This document shows positions 1 through 7,873 of a stretch of DNA of 39,552 bases, in pieces (position 1 is the first letter of the stretch; each line of letters starts with the position of its first letter). The stretch is from Gammaproteobacteria bacterium (GTDB lineage Bacteria > Pseudomonadota > Gammaproteobacteria > Enterobacterales > GCA-2746155). The notes beneath the pieces were generated by a model. The model made no database searches and had not been told where the DNA came from. It saw only the letters and a program-made list of their open reading frames with translations. Location of the stretch: the NCBI GenBank assembly GCA_002746155.1, contig NVWF01000012.1, positions 69,882 to 109,433 on the forward strand, in the 5' to 3' direction. The position numbers were made by a program, and so were the translations under genes.

Positions 1-1095
1 GCTATCGTTGATCGTTCTCCCTTGCTTATAGCAATATCTACTGGGGGAACCTCTCCCGTATTAGCGCGTATGATTCGTGAAAAACTTGAGTGGTTATTAC
101 CAAAAAATTTAAGTAACTTGTTAGTTAAATTACAGACAATCAGGCCATTACTAAAAAATACACTCAACACACTAATCGAAAGAAAAGGTTTTTCAGAATG
201 GTATCTGGATCGAGCCTTTGCTGAGCAAATTCCTGAACGTGAATCCCCAGAGCAAAGTCTGACTAAGTACCTCAGTAATGGTCCAACAAAGGGCAAAGTA
301 TACTTGGTAGGAGCAGGGCCGGGTGATCCTGAATTATTAACGGTAAAGGCCCTTAAACTCTTGCAAAAAGCCGATATAGTACTTCATGATTCATTAGTCA
401 GTGATGAAATATTAAAGGTTATAAGAAAAGATGTGAAATTGTTTGATGTAGGTAAAAGGGCTGCCACTAAAAGTGCCAAACAATCAGACATTAACCATAA
501 AATGGTTTTCTATGCCCGACAAGGATTACAGGTTATTCGACTTAAAGGTGGAGACCCTTTTATTTTTGGACGAGGTGGTGAAGAACTAGAATATTTAAAA
601 AAACAACATATTTCTTTTGAAGTGGTTCCGGGAATTACCGCAGCTATAGGTTGTGCCAGCTATGCAGGCATTCCATTAACCCACAGAGATCATGCTCAAT
701 CACTGATGTTTATTACAGCCCATTGTAAGAACTCTGAAGACACTATGGATTGGAAAAATCTGGCTCGGAAAAATCAAACATTGGTTGTTTATATGGGCCT
801 AATACAAAATCAACTATTCGTAGATAAAATGATCGAACATGGTCTAGACTCTACTACACCATTTGCAATAATTGAAAATGGTACGACGATCAATCAACGA
901 GTTGTAACTGGAGTCTTAAAAGATTTACCACTTTTAGTAGATAGGCATCAATTAATATCACCAGGATTGATAATTATTGGAGAAGTGACTAAAATAGCAA
1001 CAAAGCTCAACTGGTACCAGCATAGCAACCTGATTAATGGGCTAGCTGTAGATAACCAAAATCATCACGTTGATTTGATGATGAGTGGAAGTTAA
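1..1095 (+). CDS. cysG: Siroheme synthase CysG, 5'-truncated by window edge
   Basis: The reading frame is open from the first base, so about the first 100 residues lie outside the window; 364 residues are visible and E. coli CysG has 457. The visible start (AIVDRSPLLIAISTGGTSPV) is the end of the NAD-dependent precorrin-2 dehydrogenase/ferrochelatase half, followed by the dimerisation segment. The SAM-dependent uroporphyrinogen-III C-methyltransferase half starts near base 294 with GKVYLVGAGPGDPELLT. It also has GDPFIFGRGGEE and VVPGITAAIGCASYAGIPLTHR-type motifs of the tetrapyrrole methylase fold. The enzyme makes siroheme from uroporphyrinogen III in the cytosol, for sulfite or nitrite reductase. 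The last ~25 residues after the methylase core look unconserved. The neighbouring sulfur-assimilation genes, if any, must lie to the left. Confidence 0.95.
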   Translation, partial: AIVDRSPLLIAISTGGTSPVLARMIREKLEWLLPKNLSNLLVKLQTIRPLLKNTLNTLIERKGFSEWYLDRAFAEQIPERESPEQSLTKYLSNGPTKGKVYLVGAGPGDPELLTVKALKLLQKADIVLHDSLVSDEILKVIRKDVKLFDVGKRAATKSAKQSDINHKMVFYARQGLQVIRLKGGDPFIFGRGGEELEYLKKQHISFEVVPGITAAIGCASYAGIPLTHRDHAQSLMFITAHCKNSEDTMDWKNLARKNQTLVVYMGLIQNQLFVDKMIEHGLDSTTPFAIIENGTTINQRVVTGVLKDLPLLVDRHQLISPGLIIIGEVTKIATKLNWYQHSNLINGLAVDNQNHHVDLMMSGS

Positions 1096-1129
1096 AGACT
1101 TATTTTTTGATTAACTGGAAATAATACCA

Positions 1130-1378
1130 ATGAAACAAAAAGAACTATCAACATTAACAGATCAAGAACTGTTAGATGAGGCGAAAAAAATGAAATCAGA
1201 CACCGTAACTAATGCTGTCTTTATTGGTTTTATGTTTGGAATTGTAATTTTCAGCATTGTAAAAGACAGTTTAGGGTTTTTTACATTAATTCCTCTGTAT
1301 TTTGCTTACAAATTAATTCAGAACTCTAAAAACAATGATGCCTTGGAAAAAGAATTAAAGGTACGTAATTTAAACTAA
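1130..1378 (+). CDS. Small predicted membrane protein, unknown function
   Basis: An 82-residue protein that I do not recognise. It has a charged N-terminal segment (KELSTLTDQELLDEAKKMK), then a hydrophobic helix at about residues 28-46 and a second weaker one at about 48-63. A charged tail (KNNDALEKELKVRN) follows. This suggests a two-helix inner-membrane protein with both ends on the same side. It starts 34 bases after the cysG stop on the same strand and could be co-transcribed, but nothing links it to siroheme synthesis. Proteins of this plan (short Leu/Lys-rich head, hydrophobic hairpin, charged tail) are common in gammaproteobacteria without assigned function. The coding call rests on length and the clear membrane pattern. 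Confidence 0.65.
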   Translation: MKQKELSTLTDQELLDEAKKMKSDTVTNAVFIGFMFGIVIFSIVKDSLGFFTLIPLYFAYKLIQNSKNNDALEKELKVRNLN

Positions 1379-1380
1379 GG

Positions 1381-1624
1381 TCAGGCAAATGTTTTTAAAA
1401 CCTCAATTGCAATATCAATATCCGAATATTCGGTTTGCCCGTTACTTAAAGCAACTCTAATAATTTCATTGCCCTGCCATATGCCAGGGCTTAGGAAGAC
1501 TCTGCCATATCTAAAATTTTGCCACCGCAGATGAATCAAGTTGTTGAAAAAAGCTTTGGGTTAGGTCTTCAAATACTTCAAGATATTGGTCTAAGTTTTC
1601 CCAATCATTTTTATTCGCTTGCAT
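1381..1624 (-). pseudogene. Internally deleted PLP-dependent decarboxylase/aminotransferase remnant
   Basis: On the minus strand an ATG at 1624 opens a 37-codon frame (starts MQANKNDWENLDQYLEVF) that ends at TAG 1513-1511. Almost at once, in another frame (1506-1381), comes a 41-residue segment ending in TGA. It contains GRVFLSPGIWQGNEIIRVAL, then SNGQTEYSDIDIAIEVL. That second piece resembles the extreme C-terminus of group II PLP-dependent decarboxylase-like proteins, where a WxG..xxRV.. strand and a final DID helix are typical. The first piece looks like their N-terminal helix. Such proteins are usually 450-500 residues, so well over 1 kb of middle sequence, including the PLP lysine, is absent. 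It sits 46 bases downstream of the DUF885 gene on the same strand, so it was probably once the second gene of that operon. The family name is inference from a short piece. Confidence 0.6.
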
Positions 1625-1670
1625 AAGTATCACCCTGACATAAATATAGGCGTGAAGTTGAACGGTTTTT

Positions 1671-3392
1671 TTACTCATCAATAGATTTCATCACTTCTTG
1701 TCGTAACACAGCTAGCGGTACATTACCGTTTTTTAAAATTAAATGATGAAATTGCTTGATATCAAACTTGTCACCTAATGCCTGTTTAACTTCTTTTCTA
1801 AGGGCAAAAATTTCTAAAGCACCTGAATCATAGGCTGTTAATTGGGCCGGCATGGCCGCCATCCTATCCATCATTACATCGGGAAATTTAGAAAAGGGCT
1901 TTCCTGAGTCAGAAAGTATCTTGGTCACTGCCTGATTACTCCAACCTAATAGATGCATAGCAGTATCTGCGACCATACCTCTGGCGGGCCAAGTTCTTCG
2001 CAAAATTTTTGCAGACTTACTATGATATATGCCAGCTTCTTCAGCTAAAGATTCAGCATAGCGGGCCCAACCTTCTGAAAAGGCTGAGTTTTCAAATAAA
2101 GATTCAACAGCATGAAAAGGCTCTAGATCTTGTACAAGGGCTACCTGCATATGATGACCAGGATAACCCTCATGTACAGTTACTATTTCACCTGTACCGA
2201 AATTCTCTAATGGGAAGGTTGATGGATCATAATAAAACCTTGCCGACCGCTGGTTACTGCCTTGACTATAATGAGCACTGCGACCTGAGCCTTGTTGATA
2301 TTCAGGTATGGCCTTAACGTCCAGTCCTATTGATGGAAGATTAAAGAAATAGCCTTCCATGGCTGATTTAGACCGTTTTACAACTTCAAGATAATAGGTA
2401 TGCATTTGTTCACTTGAAGCAAAGGTTTGGCTTTTATCTTGATTGGCTTTTGCTACGGCTTCAGCAAATGTTGATGTGCCATACAGCTCTTTTCCTAAGG
2501 TGATAACCGAAGTAATATTTTTATCAACTTCGGCATATCCAATATCAAATATCTTCTCAGGGGTTCTTTTAAGGGTTGTATGTCGACGATACAAGGCTAT
2601 GTAACAAGCTCGTCCATTAGGTATAGCGTGCAGACCCAGTGCTGTTCTTGCTGTTGTTAAATAAGTATTCTGTAAGTAAGCAGTAAAGGCTTTAAGAGAA
2701 GGAATTAAATCCTCTTTCAAAAGCTCTTTGAACTGATGATTGAACCTTTCATCCTGACTGGTTTTAACTAACTCTAAAAAGGGATGCTGGTTAATCTCAA
2801 AGTCCGTTAACTTTTCAAGTTGGGAAATCAGGCGTTTAACCACTCTCTTAGGTGCCGAGTAACCCTGTGCAAGACCCATATTTAAATTTTTGATTTCTTG
2901 TTGATAATAGCTTGATATCTCTGACCAGCGTTTAAGCGTATCAAGTTTATTTTGAGGTGTCTTAATGGGTTGAACCGTGACTAGAAAGTCTAACAAGGTA
3001 TGGGCGCCAAACATGTGACTAATATTCCAGAGTTCACTCTTACAGACTCTTTCATCAATACTGGACTCAAGTGATTCAACAAACTTGGCATAGAATATTT
3101 TTGCTTTATTATGCTCAAGATTTTCAACCTTGAGCTTATTCAGTTGTTCATAAATCCTATCTTCAGTGTCTCTGTAATGTTTCAAACTTTCAGGGGAGTT
3201 TTTAATGAATTTATCATGGCTTGGCAGTTCAAAATCATTAAAGTAACCATAGGGTTGTGCTATTTCTATGGTGAGTTCATAGTAATCTTGAGCTAAGTCT
3301 TTCAACGTTTGTTCTGGACGTTTTGCTTGAATTGATGTTGATGATAAAATGAAAGCTAGAAAGTGCCATATTTTCGGCGTAAAAGTTGTCAT
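1671..3392 (-). CDS. DUF885 family zinc peptidase, exported
   Basis: A 573-residue protein from the chosen start. I chose the ATG at 3392 because it gives a proper signal peptide (MTTFTPKIWHFLAFILSSTS, cut near SIQA-K). The upstream ATG at 3461 would add 23 residues with no hydrophobic order, and neither start has a clear Shine-Dalgarno. The C-terminal half holds HEGYPGHHMQ, the HExxxGHH-like zinc site typical of the DUF885 family. Downstream acidic residues in SEGWARYAESLAEEAG fit the remaining ligand. DUF885 proteins are related to M32/M3-type gluzincins and many are exported peptidases of unknown substrate. The likely role is periplasmic peptide hydrolysis. It is divergent from aroG. Confidence 0.88.
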   Translation of the reverse strand: MTTFTPKIWHFLAFILSSTSIQAKRPEQTLKDLAQDYYELTIEIAQPYGYFNDFELPSHDKFIKNSPESLKHYRDTEDRIYEQLNKLKVENLEHNKAKIFYAKFVESLESSIDERVCKSELWNISHMFGAHTLLDFLVTVQPIKTPQNKLDTLKRWSEISSYYQQEIKNLNMGLAQGYSAPKRVVKRLISQLEKLTDFEINQHPFLELVKTSQDERFNHQFKELLKEDLIPSLKAFTAYLQNTYLTTARTALGLHAIPNGRACYIALYRRHTTLKRTPEKIFDIGYAEVDKNITSVITLGKELYGTSTFAEAVAKANQDKSQTFASSEQMHTYYLEVVKRSKSAMEGYFFNLPSIGLDVKAIPEYQQGSGRSAHYSQGSNQRSARFYYDPSTFPLENFGTGEIVTVHEGYPGHHMQVALVQDLEPFHAVESLFENSAFSEGWARYAESLAEEAGIYHSKSAKILRRTWPARGMVADTAMHLLGWSNQAVTKILSDSGKPFSKFPDVMMDRMAAMPAQLTAYDSGALEIFALRKEVKQALGDKFDIKQFHHLILKNGNVPLAVLRQEVMKSIDE

Positions 3393-3509
3393 TCGAACTA
3401 CCCGTTTAGTAGGTTGTGCTAGATGCGCTAGAGTATATACCCGTTCTACCTCAAGATGCATATTTGAGGAGTGATATTGTTATTTATACCCCCTTTGTCT
3501 TGAAAAATA

Positions 3510-3539
3510 CTGTCAAGGTGGTTGCTATCAACATATAAT
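3510..3539 (+). promoter_or_regulatory. Predicted sigma-70 promoter of the DAHP synthase gene
   Basis: CTGTCA (3510-3515, four of six matches to the -35 consensus), an 18-base spacer, and a perfect TATAAT at 3534-3539. Transcription would start near 3546, giving a leader of about 50 bases. I see no TGTAAA-N6-TTTACA TyrR box. Confidence 0.5.
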
Positions 3540-3597
3540 CATTGTTAAACTACTTCTTCAATGCAGCCATCTAGGCGTCTAAATAAGATTAACTATT

Positions 3598-4653
3598 ATG
3601 TTCTACCAAAACGATGATAATCGAATACACAAGATAAAAGAATTGCTACCTCCAATAGCCCTAATTGAACGATTCCCGGTCACACAAAAAGCCTCTGAAA
3701 CGGTTTTTATTGCCAGACAGGCAATCCATAAAATGCTCCAGGATGAATCTGACAGGCTACTGGTAATTATTGGACCCTGCTCCATACATGATCCTAAAGC
3801 TGCTATAGAATACGGTGAAAAACTCCTTAAGCTCAGAGAACGCTATGAAGAAAATCTTGAAATAGTCATGCGTGTTTATTTCGAAAAACCAAGAACTACA
3901 GTAGGTTGGAAGGGGTTGATTAATGACCCTTATTTGGATAATAGTTTTAAGCTCAACGATGGTTTAAGAATTGGACGTGAGTTGTTGTGTGATCTAAATG
4001 CTATGGGATTGCCCACTGCTGGTGAGTTCCTAGATATGATAACACCTCAGTATATGGCTGATTTAATGTGTTGGGGCGCAATCGGTGCTCGAACCACTGA
4101 GAGCCAAGTACACCGAGAACTTTCCTCTGGGCTATCTTGTCCAGTGGGTTTTAAAAATGGTACCAATGGCAATATCAATATAGCTATAGATGCCATAGGT
4201 GCTGCCAGTTCTCCCCATCACTTTTTATCCGTTACAAAATTTGGTCATTCAGCTATTGTAGAAACCACTGGTAATGACGATTGTCATATCATATTACGCG
4301 GTGGCAAAACCACCAACTACGATGCACAAAGTGTTAAAAATATTTGTAGTGAATTAACGACTAGTGGCTTAAAGACAAAAATCATGATCGATTTTAGTCA
4401 TGCCAACTCCGAAAAGAAGTTTAAGAATCAATTAAAAGTATCTGCCGATGTTTGTGAGCAAATTAGACGTGGCAATGATACTATTTTTGGTGTCATGGTT
4501 GAGAGCCATCTTGTTGAAGGTAATCAAAAACTCATTGATGGAAAAGCAGCAGTATATGGTCAGAGTATTACAGACGGCTGTATAGGTTGGGATGATACTG
4601 AGGTAATATTAGCGAAGCTAAATGCAGCGGCTAGTGAAAAATTAAGCCGCTGA
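3598..4653 (+). CDS. aroG: 3-deoxy-7-phosphoheptulonate synthase, class I (AroG type)
   Basis: A 351-residue enzyme that condenses PEP and erythrose 4-phosphate to DAHP, the first step of the shikimate pathway. It aligns by eye from the first residue with E. coli AroG (MFYQNDDNRIHKIKELLPP), which fixes the start at 3598 although no Shine-Dalgarno is visible. Class I motifs in order are IIGPCSIHDP (residues ~57-66), EKPRTTVGWKG (~94-104), GARTTESQVHRELSSG, GFKNGTNG and a late DFSHANSEKK. C-IHD, the GARTTESQ region, H and D supply the metal and PEP sites. The family includes Phe-, Tyr- and Trp-feedback forms. The sequence suits a Phe/Tyr-type enzyme but I cannot assign the effector. It converges with nfeD, with 34 bases between them and no obvious terminator. 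Confidence 0.95.
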   Translation: MFYQNDDNRIHKIKELLPPIALIERFPVTQKASETVFIARQAIHKMLQDESDRLLVIIGPCSIHDPKAAIEYGEKLLKLRERYEENLEIVMRVYFEKPRTTVGWKGLINDPYLDNSFKLNDGLRIGRELLCDLNAMGLPTAGEFLDMITPQYMADLMCWGAIGARTTESQVHRELSSGLSCPVGFKNGTNGNINIAIDAIGAASSPHHFLSVTKFGHSAIVETTGNDDCHIILRGGKTTNYDAQSVKNICSELTTSGLKTKIMIDFSHANSEKKFKNQLKVSADVCEQIRRGNDTIFGVMVESHLVEGNQKLIDGKAAVYGQSITDGCIGWDDTEVILAKLNAAASEKLSR

Positions 4654-4687
4654 TTTCATAGGCTAGTTTTAAAGGCATTTTTAGAAA

Positions 4688-5140
4688 TTATACAGCCTCA
4701 ACTTTTAAAGTTGCACCTTCAACGTCAATTATACGCACCAGTAATCCATTATCCAGATCAGTTCCATGGACACGCCAGAAGGTATCATCCACCTGGATAC
4801 GCCCAATACCATTGACTATGGGTTCAATCAATAGGGTTTCACGACCAATTAACGCCTTGCCTCTTTGATTGAGTACACCAGAATCGGGATCATCAGCAGG
4901 ATTATTTCGACTCCAATATCTCCAGCCAGCTAGGCTTAAAACAGAAAGCATTGAAAAGATAAAAAATTGCCACTGCCACATCATATCAGGAAAAATAAAC
5001 AGTAAGCCGCCAAGGACTATGGCTCCAAATCCAAACCAGAGAAGAACAAAGCCTGGCATAAGCATTTCTAGAACAAAAAGTACCAGGCCAAGAACAATCC
5101 AATGCCAATAGATAATATTTTCAAAAATAGCGAATTCCAT
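4688..5140 (-). CDS. NfeD-family membrane protein (YbbJ-like)
   Basis: A 150-residue protein of the short NfeD (NfeD1b) class. An N-terminal membrane region has roughly three hydrophobic segments (about residues 10-30, 31-50 and 55-72). A soluble OB-fold domain of about 60 residues follows, from NQRGKALIGRETLL to the end (DVEGATLKVEAV). NfeD proteins pair with SPFH/stomatin proteins and are thought to help organise membrane microdomains or protein turnover. That pairing is present here, because the gene lies 66 bases downstream of the qmcA-like gene on the same strand, as ybbJ does beside qmcA in E. coli. GGAG six bases before the ATG supports the start. No Ser-protease domain is present, unlike long NfeD forms. 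Confidence 0.9.
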   Translation of the reverse strand: MEFAIFENIIYWHWIVLGLVLFVLEMLMPGFVLLWFGFGAIVLGGLLFIFPDMMWQWQFFIFSMLSVLSLAGWRYWSRNNPADDPDSGVLNQRGKALIGRETLLIEPIVNGIGRIQVDDTFWRVHGTDLDNGLLVRIIDVEGATLKVEAV

Positions 5141-5206
5141 GCATTACTCCATTCGGTTCTCTAAATAGGTCAACTAAATACTGTTACTAAATAATTAGAA
5201 CCGCCA

Positions 5207-6118
5207 TTAAGGTGCTTTAATACCGGCACTTTTTGCCAGCTCTGCAATTCCGGCGATTGAACCAATCACCGAGCTTGCTTCAAGGGGCATGAGTACTAGT
5301 TTAGAATTTTCAGCGGTGCCAATTTTAGTTAAGGCTTCAATGTATTTTTGTGAGACGAAATAGTTAATGGCTTGAATATCACCCTTAGCAATGGCTGCGG
5401 ATACCACCTCAGTTGCTTTTGATTCAGCTTCAGCTTCGCGCTCTCTAGCCTCAGCTTCTAAAAATGCTGCTTGTCGTAGACCTTCAGCCTCTCGGATAGC
5501 TGACTCCTTTTGACCTTCGGCAATGAGTATAGCGGATTGTTTTTCGCCTTCAGCCTCTAGAATTTGAGCACGTTTTAAACGTTCAGCTTTCATTTGTTTT
5601 GCCATGGCATCAACGAGATCACGAGGTGGTAAAATATCTTTAATTTCAATACGAGTGACTTTAATTCCCCAAGGGTTAGTTGCTTCATCGACTATGGTTA
5701 ATATTCTGGCATTTATGTTGTCTCTTTTAGACAACATTTCATCAAGGTCCATACCGCCTAGTACAGTACGTAAGTTGGTCATTAACAGGTTTTGCATAGC
5801 ACGTTGGAGATCATTCACCTCATAAGTAGCTTGAGGTGCATCTACCACTTGATAAAAACAGACGGCATCAATGGTAACCGACGCATTATCACGACTGATG
5901 ACACTTTGTTCTGGAACGTCAAGCACTTGTTCCATCATATTGATCTTTGCACCGACTTTTTCAATGAAAGGAGTGATGAAGTTTAGACCGGGCTTGAGGA
6001 CGCGAGTAAACTTGCCAAAGCGTTCAATGGTGAATTCATGGCCTTGAGAGACGGTTTGTACTCCCAAGAAGAGTAATACTATAATAAATCCTACAATTGA
6101 TAAGACAATATATTCCAT
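5207..6118 (-). CDS. qmcA: SPFH/band-7 (stomatin/prohibitin) protein, QmcA-like
   Basis: A 303-residue protein, essentially the length of E. coli QmcA. One N-terminal membrane helix (residues ~3-20) anchors it. The band-7 domain follows ([60 protein letters not shown]). Then comes a long Ala/Glu-rich coiled-coil ([20 protein letters not shown] onwards to about residue 240) and a short C-terminal region. Such proteins build large rings at the inner membrane and interact with the FtsH protease and NfeD partners. AAGGAAA seven bases before the ATG lies inside the last codons of the upstream hydrolase. Only one base separates that stop from this start, so translational coupling is likely. Confidence 0.92.
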   Translation of the reverse strand: MEYIVLSIVGFIIVLLFLGVQTVSQGHEFTIERFGKFTRVLKPGLNFITPFIEKVGAKINMMEQVLDVPEQSVISRDNASVTIDAVCFYQVVDAPQATYEVNDLQRAMQNLLMTNLRTVLGGMDLDEMLSKRDNINARILTIVDEATNPWGIKVTRIEIKDILPPRDLVDAMAKQMKAERLKRAQILEAEGEKQSAILIAEGQKESAIREAEGLRQAAFLEAEAREREAEAESKATEVVSAAIAKGDIQAINYFVSQKYIEALTKIGTAENSKLVLMPLEASSVIGSIAGIAELAKSAGIKAP

Positions 6119-6119
6119 A

Positions 6120-7040
6120 TTATTTTCCTTTTATTAAACTTTTATAGACCTGTCTGGTCATTCTTTCCGTAGTAATAAAACTCCAGTTCCAATCATCGTG
6201 ATATTTGGCTAATGGATTGAGTTCTACTATTTGATCTTCTGTTTTACCAGATTTCATAAGAGCAGCGATTAAATTTCGAGAATCGATAATCATTGCATTT
6301 GCAGTTTGTAAATCTGTTTTATTTGTGAGCGGCCCATGGCCAGGGATAATTTTTGTTTTGTCGTTAATTAACGCTAAAACTTGCTGTTGAGCTGCAATAT
6401 ATCCATCAACACTTCCTCCATTATCGACATCAATATAGGGAAACAGGCCATGAAACATGACGTCACCCATATGCACTACGTTGGGGGCCTTATAGAAAAT
6501 TACAAGGTCACCATTAGTGTGAGCATTAGCTACATGGAAGATATGGGCATCGTAGCCATTGAGGTGGAAGTCCATTGATTCTGAAAATGTGATCATAGGT
6601 AAAGCATCTTTAGGAGCAGGTACATTGCCTTTTGCCGTAGGAAATCCTTTATCGAGAAGATGCAAACGGAGACTTTTATGAGCAACAATCCAAGTCCCGC
6701 TTTTCCCCATAGCTTCATTATTTCCAATATGATCACCATGGAGATGGGTATTGATTAAAAAGTCCACGGGTTTGTCTGTCACAGTTGCGATTGCCGTTTT
6801 CATAATATCGAGCATGGGTGGCATAGAGTCATCGATCATCACTACACCATCTTCGCCTACGGAGAGCCCTATATTCCCACCTGTAAAACCACCAACCCCC
6901 ATTAACATATATAAGCCTGGTGCAACTTCAGTTGTTGAAAATTTTAATTTCTCTTCTTCGGATGATAAAATACTTACTGAACAAAGTATTAGTCCTGAGA
7001 GGGTTATGAGTTTTAATCGGTGAATGATGGATAATGTCAT
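6120..7040 (-). CDS. Metallo-beta-lactamase-fold hydrolase, exported
   Basis: A 306-residue protein with an N-terminal signal-like segment ([20 protein letters not shown], then SVSILSSEE). This suggests periplasmic location; the Cys at about 21 does not sit in a convincing lipobox. The zinc motif HLHGDHIGN (HxHxDH) is clear. Later metal ligands appear in [21 protein letters not shown] and IIPGHGPL. This subgroup ([21 protein letters not shown] at the N-terminus) contains broad-specificity or uncharacterised lactonase/lactamase-like enzymes, so I name no substrate. AAGGGA six bases before the ATG supports the start. It is the first gene of an operon with qmcA and nfeD. A TATAAT on the minus strand at 7132-7127 may be its -10 box, but the -35 is poor. 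Confidence 0.88.
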   Translation of the reverse strand: MTLSIIHRLKLITLSGLILCSVSILSSEEEKLKFSTTEVAPGLYMLMGVGGFTGGNIGLSVGEDGVVMIDDSMPPMLDIMKTAIATVTDKPVDFLINTHLHGDHIGNNEAMGKSGTWIVAHKSLRLHLLDKGFPTAKGNVPAPKDALPMITFSESMDFHLNGYDAHIFHVANAHTNGDLVIFYKAPNVVHMGDVMFHGLFPYIDVDNGGSVDGYIAAQQQVLALINDKTKIIPGHGPLTNKTDLQTANAMIIDSRNLIAALMKSGKTEDQIVELNPLAKYHDDWNWSFITTERMTRQVYKSLIKGK

Positions 7041-7249
7041 AAGATGTCCCTTTTCAAATTGAGCAATTGGCTAATCTTACCTAATTAAAGATTAGCTGAC
7101 AAAAGTAAATTACAAAAACCTACAATATTATAAGCAAAATTTACTAAAAACTTCAGCTATAGAAGCCATTCTACTTGTAGTGAATTGTGTTAAGCTAGTG
7201 GTACTTTTATTGAAAGTTACAATTTATTATTAGGGAAACGTGACTAGGC

Positions 7250-7759
7250 ATGGCTAGAAAGCATGGTGAACAAGATAAGTGGCTTATTTCAACGTCAGTT
7301 ACCCTGACGCTATTGGCTCTTGCCTATTTCTTCTTCCTGTTTCCCGGAGAAACTAGCAGCCTAGTTCAGCTCTATGTAGGTTACTTAATGGGTGGATTAA
7401 TTGTCATCTTAGCAATCGCCTTGACTGTTATGCTCTATCGTAGGCAATTGAAAAGTCAGTCTTCAAATAAGTTTGATGAGGTGGCTAATGTTGAAAAACT
7501 TGTCTCTCAAATAATTTGGCGCAACCGTTATGTCCTTCAGTCAAAAAAATCACAGATTTTATATGAGCCGACACTAGAAAATCGCGAACTTTGGAACAAA
7601 GTAAAGAAGACCTTTGCGCAGGAATATGTCTATTTAAAAATTCCTGAATCAAAAGTTTCATTTAACAGGGTATCTGAATTAATAGAAAAATCACTGCAAG
7701 GTGGTGCTATTGGCGGTATTCATCCACCGACTTATAGTGTCAAAAGTATAAGTCAATAA
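7250..7759 (+). CDS. Two-helix membrane protein of unknown function
   Basis: A 169-residue protein that I do not recognise. Hydrophobic helices lie at about residues 13-31 and 39-62, joined by a short GETSSLVQ loop. The rest is a soluble, probably cytoplasmic tail of about 105 residues with Trp/Arg-rich and Lys-rich stretches (SQIIWRNRYVLQSKKSQ) and a Gly-rich end. The only Shine-Dalgarno-like sequence (AGGGAA at 7232) is 12 bases from this ATG. It is closer to a GTG in another frame that stops after five codons, so translation may be weak. It stands 114 bases before the efflux adaptor on the same strand and could be in its operon. No motif gives a function. Confidence 0.7.
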   Translation: MARKHGEQDKWLISTSVTLTLLALAYFFFLFPGETSSLVQLYVGYLMGGLIVILAIALTVMLYRRQLKSQSSNKFDEVANVEKLVSQIIWRNRYVLQSKKSQILYEPTLENRELWNKVKKTFAQEYVYLKIPESKVSFNRVSELIEKSLQGGAIGGIHPPTYSVKSISQ

Positions 7760-7873
7760 ATCGCCAATTTGTTTACCAGCTCGACTAAGTATCCTTGCCT
7801 AAAGAATTAATTTTAATAAGGTTATAGATCCACTATAATATCTATAAATTCAAAACCCTCGTAAATAAAACAA

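Noticed and set aside
1091-1118. Inverted repeat AGTTAA...TTAACT after cysG as a terminator
   Set aside because: The stem is 6 A/T-rich pairs with a ~16-base loop and no following T-run, so it would not terminate well.
2009-2317. A 102-codon plus-strand frame opposite the DUF885 gene
   Set aside because: It is antisense to a conserved gene including the zinc-site region. It shows no motif or ribosome site.
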